A DNA stretch of 64,000 nt, taken from assembly GCF_014529535.1 (NCBI RefSeq), contig NW_023503374.1, positions 6,386,001 through 6,450,000 on the forward strand, read 5' to 3'. This stretch comes from Bradysia coprophila. Lineage: Eukaryota; Arthropoda; Insecta; Diptera; Sciaridae. Both the position numbers and the translations under genes were made by a program. Below, piece after piece: positions 1 through 11,873 of the stretch. The notes under the pieces are model-generated. The model searched no databases. It had not been told where the DNA came from and was given only the letters and a program-made list of their open reading frames with translations. How positions within the stretch are numbered: the first letter of the stretch is position 1; every line of letters begins with the position of its first letter.

Positions 1-1045
1 CACCTAATCCCGTCAAACACCTAACCCCTTATGTCGTCAAATACTTCATAGTTTCTGCATTTTCATGTTGTTTATCTCAGTTTTTAGTTGTTTTTATCTC
101 CATTTGAAATCTCCATTTTTAAATTTTTAATCTCTGATGTTATCTTCTTTTCTGAAATTGTTATCTCAACTTTTTAATATGTTTTATCTCCATTCCATAC
201 ATTTATTATTTCCATATCTAGTTATAATATCTCCAGAACCAATTTTTTACCTTTCTATGACAAACCAACAATAATACAATTTATTAAAGGGTGAATTCAG
301 TTGCCGTCTATAATTTGGTTCTGTAAATTGAAATTTTTTATAACAAAAATTACACAGACTAATTATTAGACGTTGCGAAAGAAAAAAAAATAACTCCTAA
401 GTTACCGACACCGTTCCGGCGCCCGGCTCGCATTGCGGCCCTCCGCTTCGCTCCGGGGCAATGGGCCGGATCGCTCGGCGTGTTAAACCGCCTTTTATGT
501 ACAAAGAAAATTGGTAATCATTTCGTAAAAAGATGAATTCTGTAGGGACGAACAAAACTCCGTTACGTTACATTTCATAAAATGATGAGCTCCCTAGGAA
601 CCAACAAAACGCCTTTACGGCGAGAAGAAAGTTAGGAATTAAGTTGAGTTGAGATCTCAACTGAAGATCAGTAAATTTTGGAATTGAATTAAGATTGAGA
701 CCTAATCTCGTCAAAGATTTAATTCCGTGAAACACTCAATCGCGTCAAACACCTAATCCCGTGAAACTCCTAATCCCGTTAAACACCCAATCGCGTCAAA
801 CACCTAATCCCGTATCCCGTGAAACATCTAATCTCGTCAAACATGTAAATAATTGAAACACCTAATCCAGTCAAACACATGATCCCGTCAAACACTTAAT
901 CCTGTCAAACACATAATACCATGAAACACCTAATCCCGTGAAACACCTAATCCCGTCAAACACATAATACCATGAAACACCTAATCCCGTGAAACACCTA
1001 ATCCCGCCAAACACATAATTCCGTCAAACACATAATTGAAACAGC
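1..1045. repeat. 17-bp minisatellite and flanking AT-rich DNA
   Basis: A 17-bp unit close to CACCTAATCCCGTCAAA is repeated imperfectly about 15-18 times between roughly 720 and 1045. Two more degenerate units lie at the extreme left edge (1-50), so the array may continue outside the window. Variants swap GTCAAA for GTGAAA or CATAAT for CCTAAT. A CpG-rich patch at about 410-485 contains a short stem (CATTGC..CCC with GGGGCAATG) and stands out from the AT-rich surroundings. No coding sequence is supported. Confidence 0.85.
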
Positions 1046-1069
1046 TAATTCCCAATTCCCGCCTTTTTC

Positions 1070-1860
1070 ATTAATGCCGCCGTCTTCTACTCTCAAAACT
1101 CTAAGACTTTGCCGAAGAAACCAATATTCCATCTCCCATAGTTCCAGAGATAATTCCAAAAACCTAATTGAAACACCCGATTCTAACTTCCCGACGTTTT
1201 TACTTTTCCGGCCTATTCTACTCCCAAAACTCTAAGACTTTGCCGAAGAACCAATCTTCCATCTGCCACAACTCCCGAGATAAGTCTAAAATCTGATAGT
1301 GCCCAAATTTTTCCACTTTTTGCGCACACTCACCTATTCGATTCCCAAAACTCTAAGACCTTGCCGAAGAAACCAATCTTCCATCTGCCACAACTCCCGA
1401 GATAAGTCTAAAAACTGATAGTGCCCAAATTTTTACAGTTTTTGTGCATACTCACATATTCTACTCCCAAAACTCTAAGACTTTGCCGAAGAAACCAATC
1501 TTCCATCTGCCACAGTTCCCGAGATAAGTCTAAAAACTGATAGTGCCCAAATTTTTCCACTTTTTGCGCACACTCACCTATTCTATTCCCAAAACTCTAA
1601 GACTTTGCCGAAGAAACCAATCTTCCATCTGCCACAGTTCCCGAGATAAGTCTAAAAACTGATAGTGCCCAAATTTTTCCACTTTTTGCGCACACTCACC
1701 TATTCTATTCCCAAAACTCTAAGACTTTGCCGAAGAAACCAATCTTCCATCTGCCACAACTCCCGAGATAAGTCTAAAAACTGATAGTGCCCAAATTTTT
1801 ACAGTTTTTGCGCACACTCACCTATTCTATTCCCAAAACTCTAAGACTTTGCCAATAAAA
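1070..1860. repeat. Tandem array of ~122-bp units (about 6.5 copies)
   Basis: The phrase CAAAACTCTAAGACTTTGCC recurs at intervals of about 122-126 bp, starting near 1092, 1216, 1344, 1466, 1588, 1710 and 1832. The stretches between are also conserved (CCATCTGCCAC, CCCGAGATAAGTCTAAAA, GATAGTGCCCAAATTT). The first two units are more diverged, and the last is truncated near 1855. The structure is satellite-like. No open reading frame follows the period. Confidence 0.9.
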
Positions 1861-2055
1861 AATTTGACCCAAAAAAATTTCAAATTTTCCCACAAAAAAA
1901 ATTCCACACTCATCACACAGATGTCGCACCAAATTTGCCAAATTTTTTTGGCTGGGGTTTTTATTTGCGATTTTTTCACGCTGGGAATTTGTGACCGACA
2001 AATAGATAAATAGATAAACAGATAAGCAGACATACATTGGGCGTTTATAATTGTT

Positions 2056-2459
2056 AATGATACGCTCTATCCAAGAGACTTAGTTCGCAGTGTCCATGTA
2101 AATTCACGATTACAATTCAACTCCGGTTTCATATTTGCCAGGCTATGCTATCTGTTTGAACCAATTTTCTTTATGAATGAAGATGTCATTCCGGAATGGA
2201 AAGTCGAATACATTCAAAAGTGTAGGATTTTCATGGAAGAGTGTTTCTGGAAAAGGGATATTATGTTTGCGGCGATGAATAAACTATCGCGGACTTTTGC
2301 TGTATGGCTACGGTTTCGTCTATCGATAAGATTGCTGTTATTGATCCGGAACAATTTCCAAGATTATTAGCATGGACAAGGCGAATGCAAGCGCTCCCAA
2401 CGCTTCGGCTCGACACATTCGTCGAAATAAAATCTCTAAACGTCTACACCTGCACGTAA
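2056..2459 (+). pseudogene. Broken glutathione S-transferase (C-terminal exon, epsilon/delta type)
   Basis: Translation reads as the alpha-helical C-terminal domain of an insect glutathione S-transferase. It has the LYPRDLV start, a FARLCYLFEPIFF helix, then TIADF-CCMATVSSIDK and a final PRLLAWTRRMQALP helix. The order and spacing match epsilon/delta GSTs. The frame is broken. Up to about 2270 the protein reads in one frame (MFA..), and from about 2274 the DE-TIADF part reads in another. A TAA at 2280-2282 sits exactly where family members carry a sense codon. No N-terminal thioredoxin-like domain with the glutathione-binding serine is visible upstream, where tandem repeats begin. I read it as a dead fragment with at least two lesions. 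An unrecognised intron is a weaker alternative. Confidence 0.72.
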
Positions 2460-3714
2460 TCTGTTATTCAATGATTGCACAATTTTCGATTTCGCTGCTG
2501 TCGATCCACCCTATTGTATAAGTCAAATTACATTATAGGGTGGATTCGATTATAGAGTGGAAAGTTCAATGGGTTCAAGATTCACCTTTCTTAACCACCA
2601 CAACCTTCCAAAAATATTTGCAACTCCGAATTATTTCCTGCATAACATTGTGTATTGTAAGGTGTTGTCATCTTTGTCATTGTTTGCGCATAAAATAAAA
2701 GCGAAAAATATATTTAGGCAAAAATGTAATTTATTATGGGGGGGACATAATTTTGACTTAATTACTACAATCACGTTTACTGTTGTGGTATTACCTGCGA
2801 TAAAACAGACACTTTATTTCCGTACAGTATTATAGAGAAGCCCATCATCCATGTGTTGTGGCTCATAAATCGTTAGCAAATTTTATGGAAATTAAGTACA
2901 TTTAACGAAAACACTTAGATAAATCGCGTGGAAATTAATGACTTTCACTTTTGATTTGAGGTAAAACCAAAAAAAAAATTCGAAATGACAAAACCATAAT
3001 ATTAAACGACCCACCGCCTTCTTCTTGCTGGTAAACAAAATTGTGTGTGATCAGTTAACAATAAATTGAATTTTGTTTGTTAAATAAATTTTATTTAAAT
3101 TAACAAAATAAGGTTAACTTGTATGTCCGATGTTTCACTCTTTCTCACGTTTTTTCTTAACTTTTATTTATTGATTAATTTTACCTAATAATGATATTCA
3201 TATCCATAATCCATGTTTTTAAACTTAAAATACAAACTTACAACCGAAATAAGAAATTTACATTCGAATAAGGGGTATACGGGGTTTTAAAGGTAAAAAT
3301 AAATTTTGGTTCCATTACTAATCAATATAATTAATCGATATTCCCAGCTCCACTTTCACAAAAAATTAAATATTTTTTTATAATCTCAAAATTCGTAAAA
3401 AAAGGAAAATTCTAAAATAAAATTACCGCAACATATGTAACAGTTGACTTCGAGTCTTCGAGCACCCGAAATGTGTGCTAAATTTCTTTAAGCCAGTTTG
3501 CATTCCTCTGTGAAATAAGAAAGGACGATGCACTTCTGAGATAATGGAATTTCGTCCATTTATTTCTGAAGTGCATCGAACCTATTTATGCATGTACTTG
3601 TTGAGAGCATGGTTCGTAACCCTATATTGTGTGTCTGGGACCAACACATATTTCTTTTGGCAAGGAACGTTCTAATGATGATGCCATTCCATCGACGTCT
3701 CAGACATTGTATAG

Positions 3715-4131
3715 TTAAGAGTCAATTCGCCAAAACTTCGAACAGCTTATATGGAATCGGGATTCAAGCCAACTGCGATCCGATCGAGGTATTGCTCAAA
3801 TGAATTGTCGTTCAATTCTGAGAATATCGTGGATAGAGATGTGCGGGTCGCCCGAAAACATCGGGCTTTCAAAATGCAAATTTTCGATTCGGCCGGGCTT
3901 TTTTAGTTAGATCCGGCCCGAGCACCGGATCGGACGGGCTTAGAAAAAAAAGTTTCGGGCCACCCAAAATTAACTCAATTGATAAATATTGATACTGTCA
4001 TGGCCCTTAGAAAATTTTTCTCCGAAGTAGTCGCGAAAATCGTTTTTATCAATTACTCCAACATGCGAAATGTGAATAATGACAATAATGTGTACAATGA
4101 CTGTTCGAAGTTTTGGCGAATTCACTCTTAA
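3715..4131. mobile_element. Foldback/MITE-like element with ~31-bp inverted ends
   Basis: TTAAGAGTCAATTCGCCAAA at 3715 and onwards to 3745 is mirrored at 4101-4131 with one or two mismatches. Between the ends is a GC-rich core (about 3845-3965) full of CCCG/CGGG words, unlike the flanks. It is non-coding and probably a non-autonomous DNA transposon. Confidence 0.6.
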
Positions 4132-5506
4132 ATGGAAATTGTTGACTGAATAAAAAAGGAAATTAAAACTAAAATTTGAAATGGCATCGGAAATGGCCGT
4201 CATGCCGAATTTTAGAATTTAGAACTTGTTTAAAACCCCTTGTATCCAAAAATTATATTTTTTTATTCTGATACCTTGGTTTTTACATTAATCTCTACGA
4301 TGTAGTTAAGGGACGCTGAGATATTCAAGTCTATGCTTGTTAGTGCTCAGAAACTGAAGTGGCCAAACCACCACTTTGTTAAAGCGAACCTAATTGATTG
4401 TACGTTCTTGCATGCTAGTGACCTCGGGAAAGTAGGACACACTACACGGATGGAAATTTGACCTTATTTACAATGGTAATGAAGGGAAGGAAGTAAAAGT
4501 CTATCTCTTCCAAGAACAGTAAATTTTTTTACAATATTTAGAGGTGAGCATTAGAACATAATCTTAAATAATATTAGATTGCAGGAAGTTATAAATTTTT
4601 CGATTGGCTGGTTGTAGAGCCTTTGGGCGAAAGTCTTTTATAGCGCTATACTACGTTCTTAGTTGCCAAAGGTATTCGGTAAATAAATCAATCATCGCAT
4701 CAAATAAGCAAAAAGGTCTCACAATGTCGTAAAATTCATCCGACGCCCGAAGTAATAACAGAAGTTGTGTAAAATATTAAGCTTTGTTAGAATCAGGAGG
4801 AAGATAGTAAAACGACTAATTTTAGTCAAATATGTTCGCTCAAGTGAAATAAAGACTGTGGAACCAGCAGAAACGACTTTATTAAATTTTTCAAATTACT
4901 TTCGGGTTTCGTATCTCCAACAAGTCCATGCATTCAATTCAGGCCATTCGTAAATTATTTTGTTTTGGGTGGAAATTAAGGAATGTAGAAACAACTTACA
5001 GCTAATTTACATTTACAACTATTTTTAAGTATTTACAAGCGGCGAAGAATTTGTGTGTATACCAAGAAAACAAGCCTGGTTGATTTCATATGTTTGTCAG
5101 ACATTGTGTCATCGACAAGCTGAGTAATGATGGACAATGGTCATTTTTGAAAGTCAATTTTTTATCTTTTTATCAGTTAATACAATGCTCCGATTTTGTC
5201 ATTTGTTTAATTTTCGATTTACTTATAGGAATGTGGAGTAAAAACTTTAAAAAATAGGATTTAAATTGGGTATGGGATATCGAAATGAAGAGCAGAGCAA
5301 TGAGTCTTTGAACGAGGACACAAAAATTGTCGCAGTGATTTACACCAAACAGAGTGTAGGGTGAAAATGACGGTCTCAAAAGGTCGAAAAATGTAGTCTG
5401 GGAAGGCAATATATTGAGACCGTGAGTCTACGTATTTCGAACTTTTGAGACTTTCCGGACCGTTTAACAAATTTACCAAACATCGACAGAGTGTATGGAA
5501 ACATAA

Positions 5507-5651
5507 GGGAACGTCAGATTGTTCGAACAGAAACGGAATGTCCAATACAAACGGAAACACAAACGGTTTTTCTTTGACAAAGCTACATTGTCCCTAAGAA
5601 AAATTGTTTGTCTTGGACATTCCGTTTTTGTTCGAACAATCTGACGTTCCC
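5507..5651. repeat. Foldback hairpin
   Basis: GGGAACGTCAGATTGTTCGA, continuing to a GGAATGTCC end, on the left (5507-5541) pairs with its reverse complement at 5617-5651. The loop is about 75 nt. This is a short palindromic element in non-coding DNA. Confidence 0.7.
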
Positions 5652-6342
5652 TGTAAATTCGGTAAATCTTTGGTCAGTAGATACCAAAAATAGACATTGT
5701 CTCACACGATTATTACGAGGCCTACATTTTCAGACGTTGGTACATATCAAAGACATGTCGATCAACACCAATTCGTTTCGAATAATATTTCAATTCGATA
5801 AAAATTAACTTCTTAAAATAACCACGGACCTTGGCTTCATTTTAACTTATATTTAATTAATCAAAAAATGTTTTTGTAAAAATAAATGTTCAAAGAAGCG
5901 TCGTAAATTTGTTTAGTTTGAGTTTAGTTCGTTGATTGCATCACTTTAGTTTGAAGTTATTTCACTTTTGAGAATCACTGTCAATATTTAAAATATGGAA
6001 AAATTCTTCGCCGCTATTTTATCCGAGGACTTGGGGCGGTTCGCTTCACAGTATTCACGTTATCTATTCGGTTTGACAAATTTTTCTCTTTTGCTTTTTG
6101 TTTCAAATATTTTAAAAAAAATCTAAAAAAAAGAATTAAATTTCTCAAATTCTAAACTTGGAGACTAACTATTATTACGGCTACAGAATAACACAACACA
6201 ATGCACACAAGAACACATTCAAAGCATTCTCAAATGCATCCACTTGTACGTTTCGATTATGTTGATTATAATTGTCGAAGTAATTTCATTAGAACGATAT
6301 GAACATTTATGCTTTTCACTAAATGTCCATATCCTCCTCGTA

Positions 6343-6502
6343 CTAGGATAACGGCGCACCATGAAACTCGGGAGCGTTGCCTCTTCCTCGACCACGGCCA
6401 CGACCTTCAAATTATTTGATTTAGATTCAGAGATGTTCATCCATTTTGCTAGGAAATGTTTTTCTTACCACGGCCTCTGCCTCGCCCCCTGCCCCGCCCT
6501 CG
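6343..6502 (-). other. In-frame Arg-Gly tail behind the MED28 UGA stop
   Basis: Directly after the MED28 UGA (6505-6503) the same frame reads RGRGRGRGRGR up to 6469. It passes over a well-formed 64-nt intron (6468-6405; GTAAG donor, TTGAAG acceptor) in matching phase. It then reads RGRGRGRG plus a short acidic/hydrophobic end, stopping with TAG at 6345-6343 (31 residues). A single CGA-to-TGA change would explain the interruption, since the codon lies between Arg codons. Possible readings are stop-codon readthrough, a recently truncated protein, an internal 3' splice site (GACGAG at about 6500) that skips the stop in phase, or a sequencing error. Observation: the frame and phase match. Function is inference. 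Confidence 0.6.
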
Positions 6503-9500
6503 TCACCTTCGGCCATCGCCCATGCCTACAAGATCTACAAGCAATGGAACAAAACGATAAGTTTCGCTTTCAAGTGACAAATGTGTCGTAATTGTATACC
6601 TATATTGCTGGTGGTTTTTTCCAAATAAGCTAACGGACCTTGCAGCACATTTTGAGCCTGATTAAATCCTCCGCGATTTGCCATTTGATTGCCTTGTTGC
6701 ATGAACATTTGTTGGTTTCCAACCTGTGAAAGGAAGACTATGTTGTCATAAAGGAACGAAACGGTCAGAAATATTGTCAACACTGAAAGTCATTCTCGAT
6801 TCCTTACTGTTTAGTGCATTATATAACTTACCTACCGATCGTACTCATAGTTTTCATTTATTAGATCTTTCATTCGTACCCTAGCGAACGAAAAGAAAAT
6901 CACGGAGCTGGACATTCTACTTTTATGAAACGTGATAAGATTCCTCAACTTGAGTCCCAAGAGCAAATGGAGTATTTTGTCGACTGAAAAACGGTTGTGT
7001 TGCAGATTTATGCAAAACGAGCAATTTCATTTCTTCGAGGGCTCGAAACTGAACAACGCTGATCATTACAAGGGAAAAAACATTTGTCCGTACGCCATAA
7101 GTCCCACAACTACAGAAGCTCAGTTTTTCAATTTTTGTCTTGATGAACTTTTCAAGAGAAACATTATCCTTCTATTCTTCTACATTCTCTGATTTGTAGG
7201 TTTACTACAAATTTCAATATCATCTAAACTAAGACTTACAACAGTTCAGTTCACATGTCTGGGAAGACAAATTCTGGTGAAATAACGCTATGGTTAATGC
7301 AAATGACATTGTGGTTAGTGACTTTCTGTTACGCACTTAAGTGAGGTCAAAAAATGAAAGACGTATGACATCCAAAACTGAAGTTACGCTGTTCACAATT
7401 TTAACCGGACCAATACACAACCACGTCAGATAAATCCAAAGAATTTGTATAACTGATAGAAGGAGCATATCGCTATTGGGCGAGATTAATCACAATACGC
7501 ATAGCAGTCTATTTTGTCTGTATTTGTTCTGAGACTTTATTAATTTTTGTTTTAATAATTGGGAGTGGTTACGTTTTTTTGTATTGTTATATCTGAAATT
7601 TTCAACAACCTAGATAATCAAAATTGACTGCGTGTTCTGTTGTGTCGAAGTGTTGACCTCGCACTTTTTTGTTCGATTACCCCCTTCTATCAGTTCTTCA
7701 AATTCTTTCTTTAAATCCACAATCGTTGTTCTTCACAAGATTGAATTTACTTTCCAAGAGCTGCCGAGTGCATAATTCTGTATTTCCACTTAGCAAAAAA
7801 GTACTCTGTGTGAGAGGCAAAATTGATTTTCTTTTTTTCAATTTTTGCTTTGTTTACGTGACAGCTTGCTCCCTCACGGAGTACTTTTTGTTGAGTGGAA
7901 ACCATACTTAAGTTTAGCCAGAAAATACAGGAGATTGCAGCATTTTCCATGAAGGTGAGTATACCGTTCCTGAAATTTTTTTCGAAAACAGCAAACGGTC
8001 ACTGGTTGAAAAATATTTGAAATTTTTGTGAAATCACAGTCCACAGTTACCAATTTACATTTAATGGTAAACATCCACTGAGCTGTTTTTAACGTTGGTG
8101 AAATATAATTACCAATAGCACAATATTTATTGTATACCATTAAAATATAAATTGGAAACTGTAGACTGTAATTCTACACACTTTCCAAACATTTTTCAGT
8201 CAGTGGACCGTATGCTATTTCCCAGTCATTTTTCAACCATTTTTCATGAACTGTGTTACACAGTACAACTCATAAAAGCCTTAGAGAGGCGAATTAGTGA
8301 GAGAATTTCATATATTTTCTCTCACAAATTCGCCTCTCTAAGGTTTAAATGTGTTGTACGCTACTGTACCCATCTTTTTAATATAGTGTTTAAGTGAGAG
8401 GATGACGAAACCACAACCTATTGTTCCATCTCGACGTCTGCTGTCAGATTCTTTTGTAATATCGATGACAGCAGACCGCGAGTTGATTTTCCAGCTCGCT
8501 CTACTTAAACACAGTTCTACGATTTGTAAGGCGAGTACTTAGTTCCTGAAAAATGGATGAAAAATGACTGAAAAATGGGTGGAATTACAATCCAAAGTTA
8601 CCAGTTTACATTCTAATTGTATTGAAATACTGTGCTTTTGGTAACTCTGATGAAATATTACAAATAGCGCAGTATTTGTATACCATTGGTAAATTGGTAA
8701 CTTTGGACTGTTGTGTTACACATTTTTCAGCCAGTGTGTTATTTTTCAGTCATTTTTTCAGGAACTGTGTACTGTGTGATCTGTAGCAATAAACTATGTA
8801 TTTCTATGTCAAACAATGAAGAATGCAGCATAACTGATCTCACCAACGTAAAAATGCTCGTCTATTATCGGCCTTAAACTGGTTCTAAGGTGAAAAACAC
8901 ACGATAAACTTCGCATTGATGGGATCGACAACTATGCTGCGTTTTCCATTGTATTCTATATTCACCACAGGCGAAACAATGGGAAACTCAGCATAATTGT
9001 CGATCCCATCAACGCAAAATTGCTCGTGTGCTTTCGGTCAAAAATCTATCGTTATATGTCAATCAAAAGTGAATCTACAAATATCAAAAACTTAGAATGT
9101 GGGAGGAATTGGATACAAATAAAAACTAAACTAAAAAAAATCAAAATAAAAATTTAGATCAAACATTTTTCATGTATTTCAATTCGCAGCCACAGGAAAA
9201 AAAAGTAATACTAAAAATTCGACTATAATGCATCTCCCCGACAGGCTACGTGTGTAAATATTCAATATTCAATATGTTTTTGTATGGAAAGCACCAATTG
9301 TGACGATTTACAGTTCAATTATCTCGTTAATTAAAGTTACTCTTATTTTAGAATAAACAATCCAACATTCCTATGCATCGACGATGCGAATCATCGTTTG
9401 GCCAATCTGCCATACGGCTGGAATAAAATAAGAAAAAAAAAGAAAGAAAACAAAAACCAATGAATTGTCTCGTCTTTTGGAAAAATGAGAAACACAAAAC

Positions 9501-10564
9501 AACAAAAACAAAAACAATAAACGAAATGGCATGCCCGAATCAACGCAAAATATTTTTCTTTTAGTGTACAACGAAAGAGGGATCAGAAAGGGTTATATGC
9601 AGAAAAAATGGGAAAAAGGCAAGACATTTTAGTCTCATCGCTCTAACATCAATCCAAGCATTTGCTGGCGCAAAGATGAAAAATCAAAGCGGACCATTTG
9701 GTCCATAAACAATTCACTCTATCAGCGCTATATCAGCTATCATGAAAACCGACCGAAATTGTACAGAAGAACTTTGATGAAATGAATTCCAAATCGGTTG
9801 AATAGTAAATGAGTTTGTTAGAAAAAACTTAAAGGAATCGAACGACATAACATCTTAGCACATATCACGATAAAGAAACACTCGAAGAAAGCTCTCACCT
9901 GAAGATGTTGTTGCATGTTCATTTGTTGCGCTTGCATCATCTGTTGTTGCATTTGTTGTTGCTGTTGTGCTTGCATCTGTGAAACAGAAACGAAAATCAC
10001 AGTAAATTGAAGCGCCAATGATGAATCTATGCTTTACCACCATATGGTTCGGCATGCCGGCAATCGGCATTTGTCCTGGCTGGGATGGTTGATTATTCGG
10101 ACCGACAGCGTTAGCAGCATTCCTTTCCGATGGTGCTCCACCCTGTTGCTGAAGGTCCGTTAGTAGATTTTTCCACTGTTCGATTTTCTCGTAGTGGCGC
10201 TTGATCAGGTCATCCTTTCGTGTCATTTCGTATTTCAAATCGAAATTTTCCTCTTTTAACACCAATTCCGGTTTGAGTGCCGACAACAGGAAACGTTTCT
10301 GTATGAAAAACGCTTCCATTTGCCGGGCTAAATCGACGAATTTGATGGTAGTTTGATCGACTTCCAAGTTGATTTCATCTTTGTCGATGCCGGTTGCTGA
10401 TTCTTGTTTTGTGAGGGCATGAATGCACGCCTGGCGATTGAGAATTCATAATTGGCAAAAAAAGAACGCTCGTCGTCGCAACATGTCAATCAATTTTTGT
10501 TTACCTGAAATGACTCCTCGAATTCATCGACGAGATTACCATTTCCATTCGATGACGAGGCCAT
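6503..10564 (-). CDS. MED28: Mediator complex subunit 28
   Basis: MED28 belongs to the Mediator head/core and bridges transcription factors to RNA polymerase II in the nucleus. The exons are 10564-10505, 10430-10038, 9976-9899, 6723-6600 and 6525-6503, giving 225 residues. They follow the family order. First is a short N-terminus ending NLVDEFEESFQ, then the conserved ARQMEAFFIQKR..LKPE helix region (about residues 50-70) and a coiled coil (KDDLIKRHYEKIEQW). A Gln/Met-rich linker (exon 3) leads to the C-terminal signature GPLAYLEKTTSNI. The start follows a good context and matches the fly N-terminus. Intron 3 (6724-9898) is 3.2 kb and full of foldback repeats; the others are 61-74 nt. The stop is a UGA with an in-frame Arg-Gly coding tail behind it (see the 6343-6502 entry). 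Confidence 0.93.
7950..9040. repeat. Cluster of nested foldback repeats in MED28 intron 3
   Basis: Words such as GTCATTTTTCA, CCATTTTTCA, GGTAAATTGGTAACTTTGGA and GAACTGTG recur in both orientations between about 7975 and 8775. A near-perfect hairpin with 31-bp arms (CCTTAGAGAGGCGAATT and mirror) occupies 8279-8343, extended by GTACAAC/GTTGTAC outside. A second inverted cluster (AACAATGG..CAGCATAA..GATCCCATCAACG) spans about 8807-9037. The cluster is non-coding and looks like several insertions nested in one another. Confidence 0.65.
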
Positions 10565-10877
10565 ATTATATTCGATCGATTGACTATTCAAAGCTACGTA
10601 GCATTTTGTTGTCACGTGTTTGATTTTGCAAACAATTAAATTGATTCTTTGGCGAACAAAATCGGTTTTAATATCAAATAAAGTGTCAGGCACCTACCAC
10701 ATCAACCATTGTCAAACACCAAAATGAACACGAAAATGAATCAGGCGCGCGACTTCGAAAATAAATTGAAAATGGGAGACAGTTCACCATAATCAACGTA
10801 ACATTTGAAGAAGTAGCGGGCGATTAATATTGATCATTTTGGTCAATTTACGAGTAGACTTCTACGGTGAATTAAAC

Positions 10878-11135
10878 AAGGTTCTGAAAGAACAGGTTAA
10901 GACACCCACGAGGGCGGTAGACACAGACATTTTGACAAATAGACACATTTTATTGAACAGACAGATTACAGATTGTTTGAAATGTCACCTTGAAGAAAAA
11001 ATTTTTTTTATCAAGTTCACATTTTAAACAATCTGTAATGAGTCGTTCAATAAAAAGCATGTACTTGTCAAAATTTGTGTGTCCCCGCCTTCGTGATCAA
11101 CTCAGATGTGTCTTAACCTGTTCTTTCAGAACCTT
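10878..11135. mobile_element. TIR element, family AAGGTTCTGAAAGAACAGG, copy 1
   Basis: A 26-bp terminal inverted repeat starts AAGGTTCTGAAAGAACAGGT and ends in its mirror. Secondary inverted matches inside (ACAGATTACAGATTGTTT with AAACAATCTGTAATG) give a 258-bp foldback. GAATTAA occurs at both borders and may be a degraded target duplication. A second copy lies at 53250-53476 and a solo end at about 53600-53643. Confidence 0.8.
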
Positions 11136-11680
11136 GGAATTAATAGTAATATGTTTATAGATCATCTTCAAGATACGGTACTTTCACACGTAATCTCTAC
11201 CTCACTTAAGTTTCGTTAAATGTTTCGTTCATTCATTCCATTCATTCAATTGTACGAGATTTTTTTAACGTGGACGGCATATTCTAATCGTGGATGGCAT
11301 TTCAAACGACCTTGAAGATGATTCATAAGAAAATAATAGAAATTTATGGATAAATAAGGAGATGGGAATTACTCGACCTCGATTCCTTCAGTTATACATG
11401 AACACAAATCTTTTTGCTTCTTCAGACTTGACCAGCAAGTAAGAATACCTTGCACTTCTACCTAATTTTATCATTTCTTTAGTTTAGGTGTGTGCCATTT
11501 ATTGCAATGAAATAAGAAACCAGGTATGGTCTGTCCATATCACAGGGCTTATTACTTTAGAGAATTATAATTCTGAAAATTCAGGAAAAATTCCGAAAAC
11601 GTTCCGAAAATTTTTCAGAACTTTTTCGGAATTTTTTCAGAATTTTACTTTCATTAAATTTTTTGTTGTTACGCGGTGTG

Positions 11681-11873
11681 ACGATATTATCGTTTCTGCA
11701 GTGATAATATCACCCGTGAAACGATATCATCGTACAGTAAACGATATTATCGCCGATTGAAACGATAATATTGTCCGAGACACTATAATATCGTTTTCGA
11801 AACAATAATATCGTCCGAGCAACGATATTATCGTCCATGAAATGATATTATCGCCGCTGCAACGATAATACAC
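11681..11873. repeat. Array of ~10 palindromic ACGATATTATCGT units at ~20-bp spacing
   Basis: Imperfect copies of the palindrome CGATATTATCG start near 11681, 11702, 11721, 11741, 11762, 11783, 11803, 11822, 11842 and 11861, so the spacing is 19-21 bp. The spacers vary (TTTCTGCAG, CCGATTGAA, TCCGAGCA, CCGCTGCA). The palindromic core is better conserved than the spacers. It lies about 540-730 bp upstream of the SNAPC1 start. It could be a microsatellite-like array or a cluster of protein-binding sites; nothing in the sequence decides. Confidence 0.8.

Larger units (their letters stand above)
2460..6342. other. Intergenic stretch without a supportable gene
   Basis: I see no coding sequence with family resemblance here. 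It holds a small hairpin (2507-2546), an inverted-repeat element at 3715-4131, a hairpin at 5507-5651 and otherwise AT-rich unique DNA. Short open frames in this stretch have no recognisable domains and conflict on both strands. Confidence 0.6.

Noticed and set aside
410-485. CpG-rich patch as bacterial contamination or a CpG-island promoter
   Set aside because: It is too short, lies within repeats, and resembles the GC-rich hairpin tips of the MITEs in this window.
6219-6440. Open frame on the minus strand reading VVAVVEEEATLPSF..
   Set aside because: It overlaps the RG-coding exon in another frame and would need a phase that does not fit the upstream MED28 donor.
6343-6502. RG-rich exons as the end of an Sm protein (SmD1/SmD3) or LSM4 gene
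   Set aside because: No Sm fold is encoded nearby and the frame continues from MED28; the final residues also differ from Sm tails.
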